NCBI GenBank assembly: GCA_030550275.1
Contig: JAUQPR010000005.1
Location: 83,899-147,898, forward strand
Direction of reading: 5' to 3'
DNA from: Bacteroidota bacterium
GTDB taxonomy: Bacteria > Bacteroidota > Ignavibacteria > Kapaibacteriales > HRBIN21
Length of the DNA: 64,000 bases
Part shown: piece after piece, positions 55,337-64,000 of the stretch
Position numbering within the stretch: position 1 is the first letter of the stretch
How the letters are laid out: the number at the start of each line of letters is the position of its first letter
Translations under genes and position numbers: made by a program
Notes under the pieces: generated by a model
What the model was told of the DNA's origin: nothing
Seen by the model: only the letters and a program-made list of their open reading frames with translations
Databases searched by the model: none

Positions 55337-57412
55337 ATGCCGAACCGCTTGGCACAGGAGAGGAGCCCCTATCTGCGCCAACACGCCACCAATCCGGTGG
55401 ATTGGTACCCCTGGTGCGCCGAAGCCTTTGAGCGCGCCCGGCAAGAGGACAAGCCTATCTTCCTCTCCATCGGCTACTCCGCCTGCCACTGGTGCCACGT
55501 GATGGAGCGGGAATCCTTCGCCGATCTCGAAGTTGCCCAAGTGCTCAATCGTGCCTACATCAGCATCAAGGTGGACCGCGAGGAGCGCCCCGATATTGAC
55601 GCCTTCTACATGCGGGTCTGCCAAGCTCTGACCGGGCACGGGGGATGGCCGCTCACCATCATCATGACCCCGGACAAGCAGCCCTTCTTCGCCGCCACAT
55701 ACCTACCGAAGCGCGCCCGCTTTGGGCGCCCCGGGCTGGTGGAGCTGCTCGAACACGTCGCACACCTCTGGCAGACTCGGCGGCAGGAGCTGCTCGAATA
55801 CGCCGCCCAGATCACCGCCGCCCTGGCTCCCTCGAAGAGCAACGCGCAGAGCTCACCCGAGCTTGCCGAACGCGCCACACAGGAGCTGCTCCAGCAATGG
55901 GACCGCCAGCACGGCGGCTTCGGCGCCGCACCGAAGTTCCCCATGGCACCGCAACTGCTGTTCCTGCTCTTCCGCTTCTTCCAGACCGGCAACCCAGAGC
56001 TCCTGGAAGCGTGCGAACACACCCTGCACGCCATGCGCATGGGCGGCATCTGGGACCACGTCGGCTTCGGCTTCCACCGCTACGCCACCGATGAACGCTG
56101 GCGCTTCCCGCACTTTGAGAAGATGCTCTCCGACCAAGCCCTCCTTGCGCTCACCTATGCCGAAGCCTACCGCATCACCGGACGGGAGCTGTGGGCACAG
56201 ACCGTGCGCGAAATCCTCCACTACACCGACGAGCGCCTCCGTGCTCCGTACGGTGCCTACTACAGCGCCGAAGACGCCGACAGCGCCGGGACCGAAGGCG
56301 CCTACTACCTCTGGCACGATGCCGAGCTCCGCCAAATCCTCACCCCCGAGCAGTACGAATTCCTCTGCTTCGCCTTCGGTGCCGAACCACAGGGCAACTT
56401 CGCCGACACCGGCGCCAACGTGCTCTTCCAGACCGCCCCCTGGGACAGTATCGCCGAGCGCTTCGGCATGAGCCCGCCACAAGCCCAACAATACTGGGAG
56501 CGGATTCGCCAGCGCCTGCTCCAGTACCGTCTCCGCCGAATTCCTCCCCTGCGCGACGAAAAGGTGCTCACCGACTGGAACGGGCTCATGCTCGTTGCCC
56601 TGTGCACCGCCGGGGATGCACTCCAAGCAGCAGAGTACCACGCTCGGGCTCGCCAAGCCGCCGATTGGCTTCTCCGCGTACACCGCACCCCCGAAGGCGA
56701 ACTCCTCCACAGCTCGTTCGAAGGCGAGCCGAGCATCCCCGGGCTGCTGGATGACTACGCCTACTTGTGCTGGGGCATGCTGGCGCTCTACCGCTCGACC
56801 TTCGAACCCCGATGGCTGGAAGCGGCGCTCTCACTGGGTCGGGCACTGCGGGAGCGCTTCTGGAGCCCGGAGCTGGCTGCCTTCACCCTTGCCCCCATCC
56901 ACGCCAATGAGCTGCCCACAGCGGTTATCGAAAGCGCCGATGGAGCCACTCCCTCCGGTGCTGGGCTTGCCCCAGTGCTCTTTGTGCAGTTGTACGAGCT
57001 CACTGGTCAGCAGCACTGGATTGCATGGGCAGAGGAAGCGCTTGCGGCGCTTCCCGACGCCCTTGAACGGGTCCCGATGGCATTCCCCACGCTGCTCATG
57101 GCGCTGGAACGCGTCCGCACGCCCGGGACGCAGCTTCTCCTGCTCTCCCCACAGCCGGATGCTCAGTGGGAATCCCTCCGAAGCGTGCTGCAGCAGGCGT
57201 ATCTTCCGGACACCACCGCCGCCGGTGCCAGCACAGTAGCCGATTGGCATGCCCTCCAGGAGCTTGCCCCGATATGGCGCTTCTATTCCCTCCCCGAGCG
57301 GGCAACGGCGTACGTGTGCACACAGTTTGCCTGCCAGGAGCCCGTGCATACCGCCGAGGAACTGCGCCGGCTACTGCTCGACAAGCGAGCTCTGGACCGC
57401 AAGGGTCGGTAG
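55337..57412 (+). CDS. YyaL/SPATA20-type protein with thioredoxin-like N-domain
   Basis: The 691-residue protein has [18 protein letters not shown] (~8-25), [20 protein letters not shown] (~42-61, CxxC) and [17 protein letters not shown] (~104-120) in its thioredoxin-like part (DUF255). An (alpha/alpha)6-barrel resembling sugar epimerases follows (~200-620; [44 protein letters not shown]). The whole length is standard. Function is unproven (redox or sugar-related). It follows dinB closely and overlaps convergent hemW by 42 bases. Confidence 0.93.
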   Translation: MPNRLAQERSPYLRQHATNPVDWYPWCAEAFERARQEDKPIFLSIGYSACHWCHVMERESFADLEVAQVLNRAYISIKVDREERPDIDAFYMRVCQALTGHGGWPLTIIMTPDKQPFFAATYLPKRARFGRPGLVELLEHVAHLWQTRRQELLEYAAQITAALAPSKSNAQSSPELAERATQELLQQWDRQHGGFGAAPKFPMAPQLLFLLFRFFQTGNPELLEACEHTLHAMRMGGIWDHVGFGFHRYATDERWRFPHFEKMLSDQALLALTYAEAYRITGRELWAQTVREILHYTDERLRAPYGAYYSAEDADSAGTEGAYYLWHDAELRQILTPEQYEFLCFAFGAEPQGNFADTGANVLFQTAPWDSIAERFGMSPPQAQQYWERIRQRLLQYRLRRIPPLRDEKVLTDWNGLMLVALCTAGDALQAAEYHARARQAADWLLRVHRTPEGELLHSSFEGEPSIPGLLDDYAYLCWGMLALYRSTFEPRWLEAALSLGRALRERFWSPELAAFTLAPIHANELPTAVIESADGATPSGAGLAPVLFVQLYELTGQQHWIAWAEEALAALPDALERVPMAFPTLLMALERVRTPGTQLLLLSPQPDAQWESLRSVLQQAYLPDTTAAGASTVADWHALQELAPIWRFYSLPERATAYVCTQFACQEPVHTAEELRRLLLDKRALDRKGR

Positions 57413-58588
57413 CCTAACCTGCCCGAAGTACCGCTCCCACAGCCGCTCTGCGCGGGCGATCAGGTCAGCAGCGAGCTCATCGGCAATGGCATAGCCGCGC
57501 CAGTTGAGCCAGATCCGCTCCGGCGAACACTCCCGCACCCACCCGGCGTGCTCCCACTGCCGGAAGAGCTCTGACTCCGCTTCGAACAGGTCCAGCCCAA
57601 ACGCATGGTGGAGCTCCCGGCAGCGCAGCCCATCCGAGCGCAACTGCAGGAAGAGCAGCTCCTCCAGCCGCTCCCAGGCGCTCAACTGCTCCATCCCCGC
57701 AATGGGGAGCTCTCCGGCAGCGATCCGCCGCACGTAGCCGTGCAGGCTGCGCACATTCCAGTAGCGGCGCCCTCGGAGGAACCCATGCGCAGAGGGACCA
57801 ACGGCAAGGTACTCCTGCCCGTGCCAGTAGAGCAAGTTGTGCCGGCAGCAGTGCCCCGGACGCGCAAAGTTCGAGACCTCGTAGTGCACGTACCCGGCAG
57901 CCTCCAGGAATTGGGCAACGAGGGCATACATCTGCGTATCGAGCTCCTCGGCAACCGGATGCACCTCTCCGCGCTGCCAGCGGGCATACAGCGGCGTGCC
58001 CGGCTCCCAGATGAGGCTGTAGGCGGAGATGTGGTGCGGTACCAATGCCAGCGCCTCCTGCAAGGTGCGCTCCCAAGAGCGCAGCGTCTGCCCAGGGATG
58101 GCGAACATCAGGTCCACGTTGATGGAATCAAATCCCGCCGCATGTGCCCATTCCACAGCAGCGCGCGCCTCCTGCGGCGTGTGGATGCGCTCCAGAAAGC
58201 GCAGTTCGGCTTCCTGAAAGGACTGCACTCCGAAGCTGATGCGGCGGAATCCCAGTGCCCGAATTGCCCGCAGACGCTCCAGGTCAACCGTGCCCGGATT
58301 GGCTTCGATACTCCACTCCGCATCCTCGGCGATGGGGAACAGCGCACGCAACTGCCGCACAATTGCCTCCAACTGCGGCAGCGGCAACAGCGAGGGCGTC
58401 CCACCGCCCAGGAACACCGTTGCAATTGGCTGCTCGGCAAGCTCCGGCATCCGTTCGGCGTAGAGCTGCATCTCCTGGCAGAGGGCGCGGACGAACTGCT
58501 CGGTAAACTGCAACTGCACGACCGAGTAGAAGTCGCAGTAGCTGCACTTGTGCTGGCAGAAGGGGATATGCACGTAGATGCCGCGCAT
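57371..58588 (-). CDS. hemW: HemW-type radical SAM protein (heme chaperone)
   Basis: The 405-residue protein has [15 protein letters not shown] (~7-21) with the CxxxCxxC cluster cysteines plus the following C-D-F typical of the HemN/HemW group, GGGTPSLL (~64-71) and the HemW hallmark RHNLLYWHG (~232-240). It lacks the longer N-terminus of true HemN oxidases. ATG 58588 overlaps the lepB stop (TGATG). Last gene of the lepA-lepB-lepB-hemW operon. Confidence 0.92.
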   Translation of the reverse strand: MRGIYVHIPFCQHKCSYCDFYSVVQLQFTEQFVRALCQEMQLYAERMPELAEQPIATVFLGGGTPSLLPLPQLEAIVRQLRALFPIAEDAEWSIEANPGTVDLERLRAIRALGFRRISFGVQSFQEAELRFLERIHTPQEARAAVEWAHAAGFDSINVDLMFAIPGQTLRSWERTLQEALALVPHHISAYSLIWEPGTPLYARWQRGEVHPVAEELDTQMYALVAQFLEAAGYVHYEVSNFARPGHCCRHNLLYWHGQEYLAVGPSAHGFLRGRRYWNVRSLHGYVRRIAAGELPIAGMEQLSAWERLEELLFLQLRSDGLRCRELHHAFGLDLFEAESELFRQWEHAGWVRECSPERIWLNWRGYAIADELAADLIARAERLWERYFGQVRLPTLAVQSSLVEQ

Positions 58589-59403
58589 CAGTGCAGGAAG
58601 CGTCCGATTCGGGTCCAGCGCACACTGCCCGTTGCGGTATCGCGCGAGTAGACGATGCAAAGCGCCTTCCCCAGGATGCGCCGCTGCGCCACTGTGCCCC
58701 AATGCCGCGAGTCGAAGCTCAGCTCGTAGTTATCGCCCATGACGAAGTAGTAATCCTGCCGCACCGTATACGTGCGTGCCGGCACGGAGTTGAGCAGCAC
58801 CTGGTCTCCACGGCACTCCACCTGGACCCCTTCTTCGGCGAAGACGCTGGCGAACTGCTCCACGACCGAGGGTGTGAGTTCGAGCACCATGCCCCGGTAG
58901 GGCACCACCACGCGGTGCCGTGATTCGCGCAGCCCTGGCAGCAGGTACCCCTGGGTGCCAATCCAGAGCGTATCACCGGAGAAGCGCAGCGTATCCCCGG
59001 GCAAGCCCACAACGCGCTTGAGGTAGTAGTGCAGCTCTCTCGACTGTGGGAATTCAAATACCACGATATCCCAGCGCTGGATGCCGCGGTACCACCAGCG
59101 CAGCTCCCAAGGCAGGTGCAGCATCGGCAGCGGGAGCCGTTCGGGCAGCCCCAGGGCATAGGCGACCTTGCTGACCATGACGTAATCGCCCGGCAGCAAT
59201 GTCGGGCTCATCGAACCCGAAGGAACCCAGTACATCTCCACAACGCAGCCCTTGAGCAGCATCCCAACGAGGAGCGCAACGGCAAAGACCGCCGCAACGT
59301 CACGCCAGCTCAGGCGCTCCCTTGCCGCTTCTGCCCTTGCTCCAAGCGTTGCTGCATGCTCTCCATGGGCACACCGCGCACGCCACACCCACAGTGCACA
59401 CAT
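58588..59403 (-). CDS. lepB: Signal peptidase I (second copy in tandem)
   Basis: The 271-residue protein has one membrane helix (~37-55) and the catalytic Ser in VPSGSMSPTLLPGDYVMV (~61-78). The general-base Lys is in YYLKRVVGLPGDTLRF (~122-137), and box E is FVMGDNYELSFDSRHWG (~222-238). Both dyad residues are present, so it should be active. It cleaves signal peptides of exported precursors. It starts two bases after the stop of the other lepB. The N-terminus (~30 residues) is Arg/Ala-rich and may include non-translated codons; ATG 59403 is the furthest start. Confidence 0.9.
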   Translation of the reverse strand: MCALWVWRARCAHGEHAATLGARAEAARERLSWRDVAAVFAVALLVGMLLKGCVVEMYWVPSGSMSPTLLPGDYVMVSKVAYALGLPERLPLPMLHLPWELRWWYRGIQRWDIVVFEFPQSRELHYYLKRVVGLPGDTLRFSGDTLWIGTQGYLLPGLRESRHRVVVPYRGMVLELTPSVVEQFASVFAEEGVQVECRGDQVLLNSVPARTYTVRQDYYFVMGDNYELSFDSRHWGTVAQRRILGKALCIVYSRDTATGSVRWTRIGRFLH

Positions 59404-59405
59404 CC

Positions 59406-60359
59406 TCAGTCAATGAGCGTACCGATGCGACTGAGCCGAACGCTGGCAAGCTTTGCAAAGATTGACCACAGCGGGATGTTGGGGTCCCACGACCAGTAGA
59501 CGATGATGGGCTTGCCGACGACGTTCTCCATCGGGATGAAGCCCCAGTAGCGGCTGTCTTCGCTGTTGTCGCGGTTATCCCCTAAGCCGAAGCAGTAATC
59601 GCGCTCGACGACGTAGAAGTTGCGCGGCTGCCCATCGATGAGAATCTGCCCTTGCTGCACGGCAATGGTGTGCCCTTCGCGGCGGATGAAGATGTCCCAC
59701 TCCAGCAGGTTCTGCAGGGTGAGCCAGATGGTGTCCCCACGCTTCGGGATGCGGATGGGACCGTAGTTGTCGCGCGTGTAGCCGCGTCCGCGCGGGAAGG
59801 TGCGGTACTGGTCGTTGGGCGGTGGCGGCAGTGTGGTCACAAGCGCTTTGGGTGGCAGGGGCTGTTCGACCCCGTTGACGAACACGCGCTTGTTGCGGAT
59901 CTCGAGCGTATCCCCAGCAACGGCAACGCAGCGCTTGAGGTAGTACTGGAACTCACGCGGGCGCACCTCGTCGCGGTAGCCGGGGAAGATGAACACGATC
60001 ACATCCCCGCGCTGCGGGCGGCGCAGCCCCGGAAACTGGATGTACGGCAGCGGGATGTTCACAAACGGGATGATCTGCGGCGTGGAGGGTCCAAAGATCA
60101 GCCGGTTGACGAAGAGGAAATCCCCCGCCATCACGGTGTTCTCCATCGAGCCGGTGGGCACGACAAAGGACGCCACCGCCAGCCCGTTGATGATCATGAC
60201 CACCACCAGGGCGCCCAAGAGGCTGCGCACCCACGAGATCGCCGCCTCCAGGGCATTCTGCGGCTTGCGACGCCGCTCCTTACGACGCCGATTCCACTGC
60301 CGGTAGCGCTGCCACCCGTTCCGAAGTACTCCGACGGCTTGCCGTAGCTGCTGCTTCAT
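59406..60359 (-). CDS. lepB: Signal peptidase I (first copy in tandem)
   Basis: The 317-residue protein has a basic cytoplasmic start ([12 protein letters not shown]), a membrane helix (~48-70), catalytic Ser in [18 protein letters not shown] (~72-89), Lys in [16 protein letters not shown] (~142-157), and [19 protein letters not shown] (~265-283). It has a large insertion between boxes D and E (~165-240), typical of Bacteroidota/Chlorobi. ATG 60359 overlaps the lepA stop (ATGA). It differs strongly from the neighbouring copy, so this is an old duplication. Confidence 0.92.
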   Translation of the reverse strand: MKQQLRQAVGVLRNGWQRYRQWNRRRKERRRKPQNALEAAISWVRSLLGALVVVMIINGLAVASFVVPTGSMENTVMAGDFLFVNRLIFGPSTPQIIPFVNIPLPYIQFPGLRRPQRGDVIVFIFPGYRDEVRPREFQYYLKRCVAVAGDTLEIRNKRVFVNGVEQPLPPKALVTTLPPPPNDQYRTFPRGRGYTRDNYGPIRIPKRGDTIWLTLQNLLEWDIFIRREGHTIAVQQGQILIDGQPRNFYVVERDYCFGLGDNRDNSEDSRYWGFIPMENVVGKPIIVYWSWDPNIPLWSIFAKLASVRLSRIGTLID

Positions 60360-62167
60360 TTCTCGATGCTCAGGACTGCCAGAAATGCCTCTTGCGGGAT
60401 CTCCACCCGCCCGACCTGCTTCATGCGCTTCTTGCCCTCCTTTTGGCGCTCCAGCAGCTTGCGCTTGCGCGTGACGTCTCCGCCGTAGCACTTGGCAAGC
60501 ACATTCTTGCGCAGCGGCGGGATGCTCTCGCGCGCAATCACGCGCGAACCTATGGCTGCCTGAATCACCACCTCGAAGAGCTGGCGCGGTATCAGCTCGC
60601 GCAGCTTCGCACAGAGCTTGCGCCCCCAATCGTAGGCACGGCTGCGGTGCACAATCATTGAGAGCGCATCCACAGGCTCCCCGTTGATGAGGATGTCCAG
60701 CTTGACCAGGTCGCCGGGGCGATAGCCGATGGGCTCGTAGTCGAACGAGGCGTAGCCTTGGGAGACGGACTTGAGCTTGTCGTAGAAGTCGAAGATGACC
60801 TCCGCCAGCGGGAGCTCGAACTGCAGATCTACGCGTGTCGGCAGCAGGTAGGAGATGCCCGTCTGCACTCCGCGCCGCTCAATGCACAGCTGCAGAATGG
60901 CGCCGATGTACTCGCTGGGGGTGATGATTTGGGCACGGATGTATGGTTCGGCAATCTCGGCAATGAGAGTGGGCGGCGGCATCTGCGCGGGGTTCTCCAC
61001 GTAGATGACCTCCCCGTTGGTCTTGCGCACCTGGTAGCGGACGTTGGGGACGGTGACGACGATGTTCTGTCCGAACTCCCGCTCCAGCCGCTCCTGCACA
61101 ATCTCCATGTGGAGCAGCCCCAGGAAGCCGCAGCGGAAGCCAAACCCAAGGGCTGCCGAGCTTTCCGGTTCGTAGACAATCGCGGCATCATTGAGCGCCA
61201 GCTTCGCCAGAGCATCGCGCAGTTGCTCGAAGTCCTCCGAATTCGCCGGGTAGATGCCGCAGAAGACCATCGGCTTGACCTCTCGGAAGCCCGGCACCGG
61301 CTCCGCGCACGGACGCTCGGCATGGGTGACTGTATCGCCGACCTTGGTATCCTGCACGCGGCGAATGTTAGCAACGAAGTAGCCCACCATGCCCGCGCTG
61401 AGCTCCCCCACCGGCTGGTGGCGCAGTCGCTTGATGCCGACCTCATCCACTTGGTAGACCTGCTGCGTTGCCCAGAAGAGCACCCGTTGCCCCGGACGCA
61501 GCGTTCCATCGAAGACGCGCACGTAGACCACCACGCCGCGGTAGGGATCGAACATCGAGTCGAAGATCAACGCCCGCAAAGGGGCATCGGGATCGCCCTT
61601 GGGCGGCGGAATCCGCTGCACAATCGCCTCCAGAACCGCGTCCACCCCCGTTCCGTGCTTTGCCGACACCAGCAGAATCTCCTCCTCCCGGCAGCCGATG
61701 AGGTCTACCAACTGCTGGCGCACCTGCGGAATCATCTCGGCAGCGCTGGGCAGGTCGATCTTGTTGATGACCGGGATGATCTCCAGCCCGGCATCCACCG
61801 CCAGGTACAGGTTGCTGATGGTCTGCGCTTCCACCCCCTGACTGGCATCCACGACGAGCAGTGCCCCCTCACACGCCGCCAGCGAACGCGAGACCTCGTA
61901 GGAGAAATCCACATGCCCCGGCGTATCAATGAGGTTGAGCACGTACGTATTCCCGTCGGCAGCGCGGTAGTGCATCTGCGCCGCATGCAGCTTGATGGTG
62001 ATGCCGCGCTCCTGCTCCAAGGGGTTGTCATCGAGCACCTGCTCGACCCCCAACTGGCGCGGATCGAGCGTCCCGGTCAGCTCCAGAAGCCGATCCGCCA
62101 GCGTGGACTTCCCGTGGTCCACGTGCGCGATGATGCAGAAGTTGCGGATGTGCTCAAGCGTCTTCAT
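60356..62167 (-). CDS. lepA: Elongation factor 4 (LepA)
   Basis: The 603-residue translational GTPase has G1 AHVDHGKST (~15-23), G3 DTPGHVDF (~82-89), G4 NKID (~136-139) and the LepA-specific C-terminal region ([20 protein letters not shown], then [21 protein letters not shown]). Full length. Promoter TAATTTTG lies 23 bases upstream. First gene of the lepA-lepB-lepB-hemW operon. Confidence 0.97.
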   Translation of the reverse strand: MKTLEHIRNFCIIAHVDHGKSTLADRLLELTGTLDPRQLGVEQVLDDNPLEQERGITIKLHAAQMHYRAADGNTYVLNLIDTPGHVDFSYEVSRSLAACEGALLVVDASQGVEAQTISNLYLAVDAGLEIIPVINKIDLPSAAEMIPQVRQQLVDLIGCREEEILLVSAKHGTGVDAVLEAIVQRIPPPKGDPDAPLRALIFDSMFDPYRGVVVYVRVFDGTLRPGQRVLFWATQQVYQVDEVGIKRLRHQPVGELSAGMVGYFVANIRRVQDTKVGDTVTHAERPCAEPVPGFREVKPMVFCGIYPANSEDFEQLRDALAKLALNDAAIVYEPESSAALGFGFRCGFLGLLHMEIVQERLEREFGQNIVVTVPNVRYQVRKTNGEVIYVENPAQMPPPTLIAEIAEPYIRAQIITPSEYIGAILQLCIERRGVQTGISYLLPTRVDLQFELPLAEVIFDFYDKLKSVSQGYASFDYEPIGYRPGDLVKLDILINGEPVDALSMIVHRSRAYDWGRKLCAKLRELIPRQLFEVVIQAAIGSRVIARESIPPLRKNVLAKCYGGDVTRKRKLLERQKEGKKRMKQVGRVEIPQEAFLAVLSIEK

Positions 62168-62189
62168 TCCGTGCCGGCGCAGGGAGGAA

Positions 62190-62197
62190 CAAAATTA
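62190..62197 (-). promoter_or_regulatory. TAnnTTTG promoter element (TAATTTTG)
   Basis: On the minus strand TAATTTTG lies 22 bases before the lepA ATG, with a purine-poor leader GTTCCTCCCTGCGCC between them. Confidence 0.65.
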
Positions 62198-62240
62198 GCA
62201 CCTTCCACAGCAGCTATGCTCGGATTCCGGAGGCAGCGGC

Positions 62241-62248
62241 TAAATTTG
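62241..62248 (+). promoter_or_regulatory. TAnnTTTG promoter element (TAAATTTG) of tRNA-Leu
   Basis: TAAATTTGC ends 12 bases before the first base of the tRNA, the spacing expected for a directly transcribed tRNA precursor. Confidence 0.75.
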
Positions 62249-62260
62249 CGTTGCCGCCCC

Positions 62261-62346
62261 GCCCGGATGGCGGAACTGGTAGACGCACGGGACTTAAAAT
62301 CCCGTGGGGCGCAAGCCCCGTGCGGGTTCGATCCCCGCTCCGGGCA
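62261..62346 (+). tRNA. tRNA-Leu, anticodon UAA
   Basis: 86 bases with acceptor stem GCCCGGA/TCCGGGC and discriminator A. The D arm has TGGTAGACGCA. Anticodon stem CGGGA/TCCCG encloses loop CTTAAAA (anticodon TAA at 62295-62297). A class II variable arm (GGGGCGCAAGCCCC) and T arm GCGGGTTCGATCCCCGC complete it. CCA is not encoded. Confidence 0.97.
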
Positions 62347-62350
62347 CCCC

Positions 62351-64000
62351 TCAGCGCCGTTCGAAGCGGCGATCCAGCTCCTCCAGCGGTAGCTCCACAA
62401 ACACGGGGCGTCCGTGCGGGCATACATACGGCAAGCGGCATTCGAGCAACTGTTGCAACAGCGTCCGAATTTGCAGCTCCGAAAGCTCCTCCCCGGATTT
62501 GACCGCCATGCGGCAGGCAAGCGCGGCAGCAACGCGCTCGCGCACCCCACCGGGGACATGCTGCTCGTACTCACGGTAGGACTCCAAGAGCTCGCAGAGG
62601 AGCTGCTCCTCCCTGCCCGGGGGGAGCTCCGCCGGTACTGCTTGCAGCTCCACCTGGTTCGGCGGGAGCAGCCGCAGCTCAAAGCCCAGGCGCTCCAGCT
62701 CCGACCGTAGCTCCTCCAGCGTCGCAAAGGCTGCCGGGTCCAGTTGTACCGTCAACGGAAGCAGCAACCGCTGCGGGAGGGGCTCCCCACGCTCGAAGAG
62801 GCGTAGAATGCGCTCGTAGAGCACCCGCTCGTGAGCAACGTGCTGGTCCACAATCCGCACCCCCTGTGGGGTCTCCCAGAGGATGTAGCGGCGATGGAGC
62901 TGCCAGCAGCGCGGGCTAGGGGGCAGCTCTGCAAGCTCGGGCTGCTGTGCCGGTGCCGGAGACGGAACCGACGGTGCCGGAAGCACAACCGGGCGCACCC
63001 CCACCGGTGCAGCCCGCCGGTGGAACCGCTCCGGCAGTACAATCTCGCCCGTGAGGCGATTGACCAGGACCTGTCCCGACTGCGGATCGGGCTGGCGCTC
63101 CAGCGGAGCCTGTGCCAGTTCCCACCCCAGGGTCGGCGCTACATTGTGGCTCTGCAGCGCCCGGGCAACCGCCGTGTGCACAACGCCGTAGATGAAGCGC
63201 TCATCCTCGAATTTGACCTCGTGCTTCTGCGGGTGCACGTTCACATCCACGCGCTCCGGATCGAGCTGCAGGTACAGCACAAACGGCGGGAAGGTCCCCG
63301 GCTCCAAGAGCTGCTCGTAGGCGGTGAAGACCGCATGGGCAATGCCCTTGTGCTGAATCCAGCGCCCGTTGAGGAAGAGGAACTGCTGCGCTCGGCTGGG
63401 ACGCGCCTGCTGGGGATGCCCGATGAATCCGCTCAGTACGACCCCCTCCTCGGCGGCTTCGACGGGGATGAGCGCGCGCGCAAACTCCTCGCCGAACAAC
63501 CGCTCCAGCCGCTCCAGCAAGGTCCCCGCCGGCAAATCGAAGATCAGCGTGCGCTCATCGCTGAAGGTCAAGCGCACGTGCGGAGCTGCCAGCGCAAAGC
63601 GCACCATGAGGTCAGAAACCAGGCGGAATTCGCTCAGGTCCGACCGCAGGAACTTCCGGCGCGCCGGGACGTTGAAGAAGAGGTTGCGCACGAAGACCTG
63701 GGTGCCCGGCTCCATTGCCCAGGGCTCGATGCGTGGCTGGGCATCCGGCTCGGAAAGCAGACGCCAGCCCGTGTGTTCCTCTGCCGTCCGGGTGCGGATC
63801 TCCAGATGCGCAACTGCTGCAATCGCTGCCAGCGCCTCGCCGCGGAAGCCCAGCGTTGTGATGCGGTGCAGATCCTCGGCGGAGCGCAGCTTGCTTGTGG
63901 CATGGCGCCGGATGCAGAGCGCTAAATCCTCCCGGCTCATCCCACAGCCGTTGTCCACAACGTGGACGAGCTGCTTGCCGGCTCCGCGCACGTTCACGGC
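62351..64000 (-). CDS. mutL: DNA mismatch repair protein MutL (5' end outside window)
   Basis: 550 codons are visible; the first ~60 residues of the ATPase domain lie past the window end. Present are VDNGCGM (ATP lid entry), RRHATSKLRSAEDL and TTLGFRGEALAAIAAV (GFRGEAL box), and NLFFNVPARRKFL. The C-terminal endonuclease motif reads DQHVAHERVLYE, with the family's second Ala replaced by Val, and the metal site CPHGRP is near the end. MutL here is thus the nicking type. Its stop codon lies five bases from the tRNA-Leu 3' end, in convergent orientation. Confidence 0.95.
   Translation of the reverse strand, partial: AVNVRGAGKQLVHVVDNGCGMSREDLALCIRRHATSKLRSAEDLHRITTLGFRGEALAAIAAVAHLEIRTRTAEEHTGWRLLSEPDAQPRIEPWAMEPGTQVFVRNLFFNVPARRKFLRSDLSEFRLVSDLMVRFALAAPHVRLTFSDERTLIFDLPAGTLLERLERLFGEEFARALIPVEAAEEGVVLSGFIGHPQQARPSRAQQFLFLNGRWIQHKGIAHAVFTAYEQLLEPGTFPPFVLYLQLDPERVDVNVHPQKHEVKFEDERFIYGVVHTAVARALQSHNVAPTLGWELAQAPLERQPDPQSGQVLVNRLTGEIVLPERFHRRAAPVGVRPVVLPAPSVPSPAPAQQPELAELPPSPRCWQLHRRYILWETPQGVRIVDQHVAHERVLYERILRLFERGEPLPQRLLLPLTVQLDPAAFATLEELRSELERLGFELRLLPPNQVELQAVPAELPPGREEQLLCELLESYREYEQHVPGGVRERVAAALACRMAVKSGEELSELQIRTLLQQLLECRLPYVCPHGRPVFVELPLEELDRRFERR

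Noticed and set aside
62351-64000. MutL as a truncated gene
   Set aside because: The missing N-terminus is simply outside the window; the frame is open to the last base.

Overview
The window is a GC-rich bacterial chromosome segment with two parts: an accessory, repeat-laden defence-type island (about 1-11,760) and a dense housekeeping region (about 11,766-64,000). The host is probably a member of Chlorobiota/Ignavibacteria/Kapabacteria (Bacteroidota-Chlorobi superphylum). Evidence for this: a 1405-residue secreted protein ends in a type IX secretion sorting domain; at least six genes are preceded by the TAnnTTTG promoter element of that superphylum; bacillithiol synthesis (bshA), a GWxTD protein and many signal-peptide/outer-membrane proteins are present; Shine-Dalgarno sequences are often weak. 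Family-level placement is inference.

Island, 1-11,760. After the tail of an AT-richer membrane protein comes a translationally coupled pair: a PLD-nuclease/SNF2-translocase fusion (458-3925) and a large Eco57I/PglX-like N6-adenine methyltransferase with its own specificity region (3922-7758). Together they look like a two-gene restriction/BREX-like system. Downstream lie six further same-strand copies (some partial) of the last ~135 bp of the methyltransferase gene. They are interleaved with a 20-bp palindrome (GGGCACGGCATGCCGTGCCC), arrays of half-palindromes and cargo genes: an unknown low-GC ORF, and a toxin-antitoxin-like pair of PBECR-type nuclease and DUF2283 protein. The array ends at a REP-associated Y1 transposase (RAYT). 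The palindrome also sits in frame inside the helicase and the RAYT, and a different ~100-bp inverted-repeat element sits in frame inside the methyltransferase. Between 10,825 and 11,765 there is no convincing gene: it is a strand-asymmetric repeat field, G-rich on one side and C-rich on the other side of two palindromes.

Housekeeping part. Minus: lptB-htrA. Plus: four secreted/envelope proteins, then a TolC-MacA-MacB tripartite efflux operon (18,895-23,464). Then mnmA, a PlsC-like acyltransferase, PBP4 (dacB) plus a BamA/TamA-like protein, bshA, alr-scpA-scpB, DUF971-hutU-sigma factor, the large T9SS cargo protein, and lemA-htpX. Next come a ClpB gene lacking its first half, a VWA/OmpA/SPOR-like lipoprotein, uspA-fbp-rhomboid, a Pro/Ala-linker protein with obg and an envelope protein, a YfhO-type membrane protein, an esterase, DinB and a YyaL-type thioredoxin-domain protein. 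The window closes with the lepA-lepB-lepB-hemW operon (two tandem signal peptidases), tRNA-Leu(UAA) and the 3' part of mutL running off the end.

The most notable material is in the island: a candidate PLD-SNF2/methyltransferase defence system whose 3' end has been repeatedly duplicated to form same-direction homology tracts around cargo genes, with a RAYT/palindrome family invading both non-coding and coding DNA.
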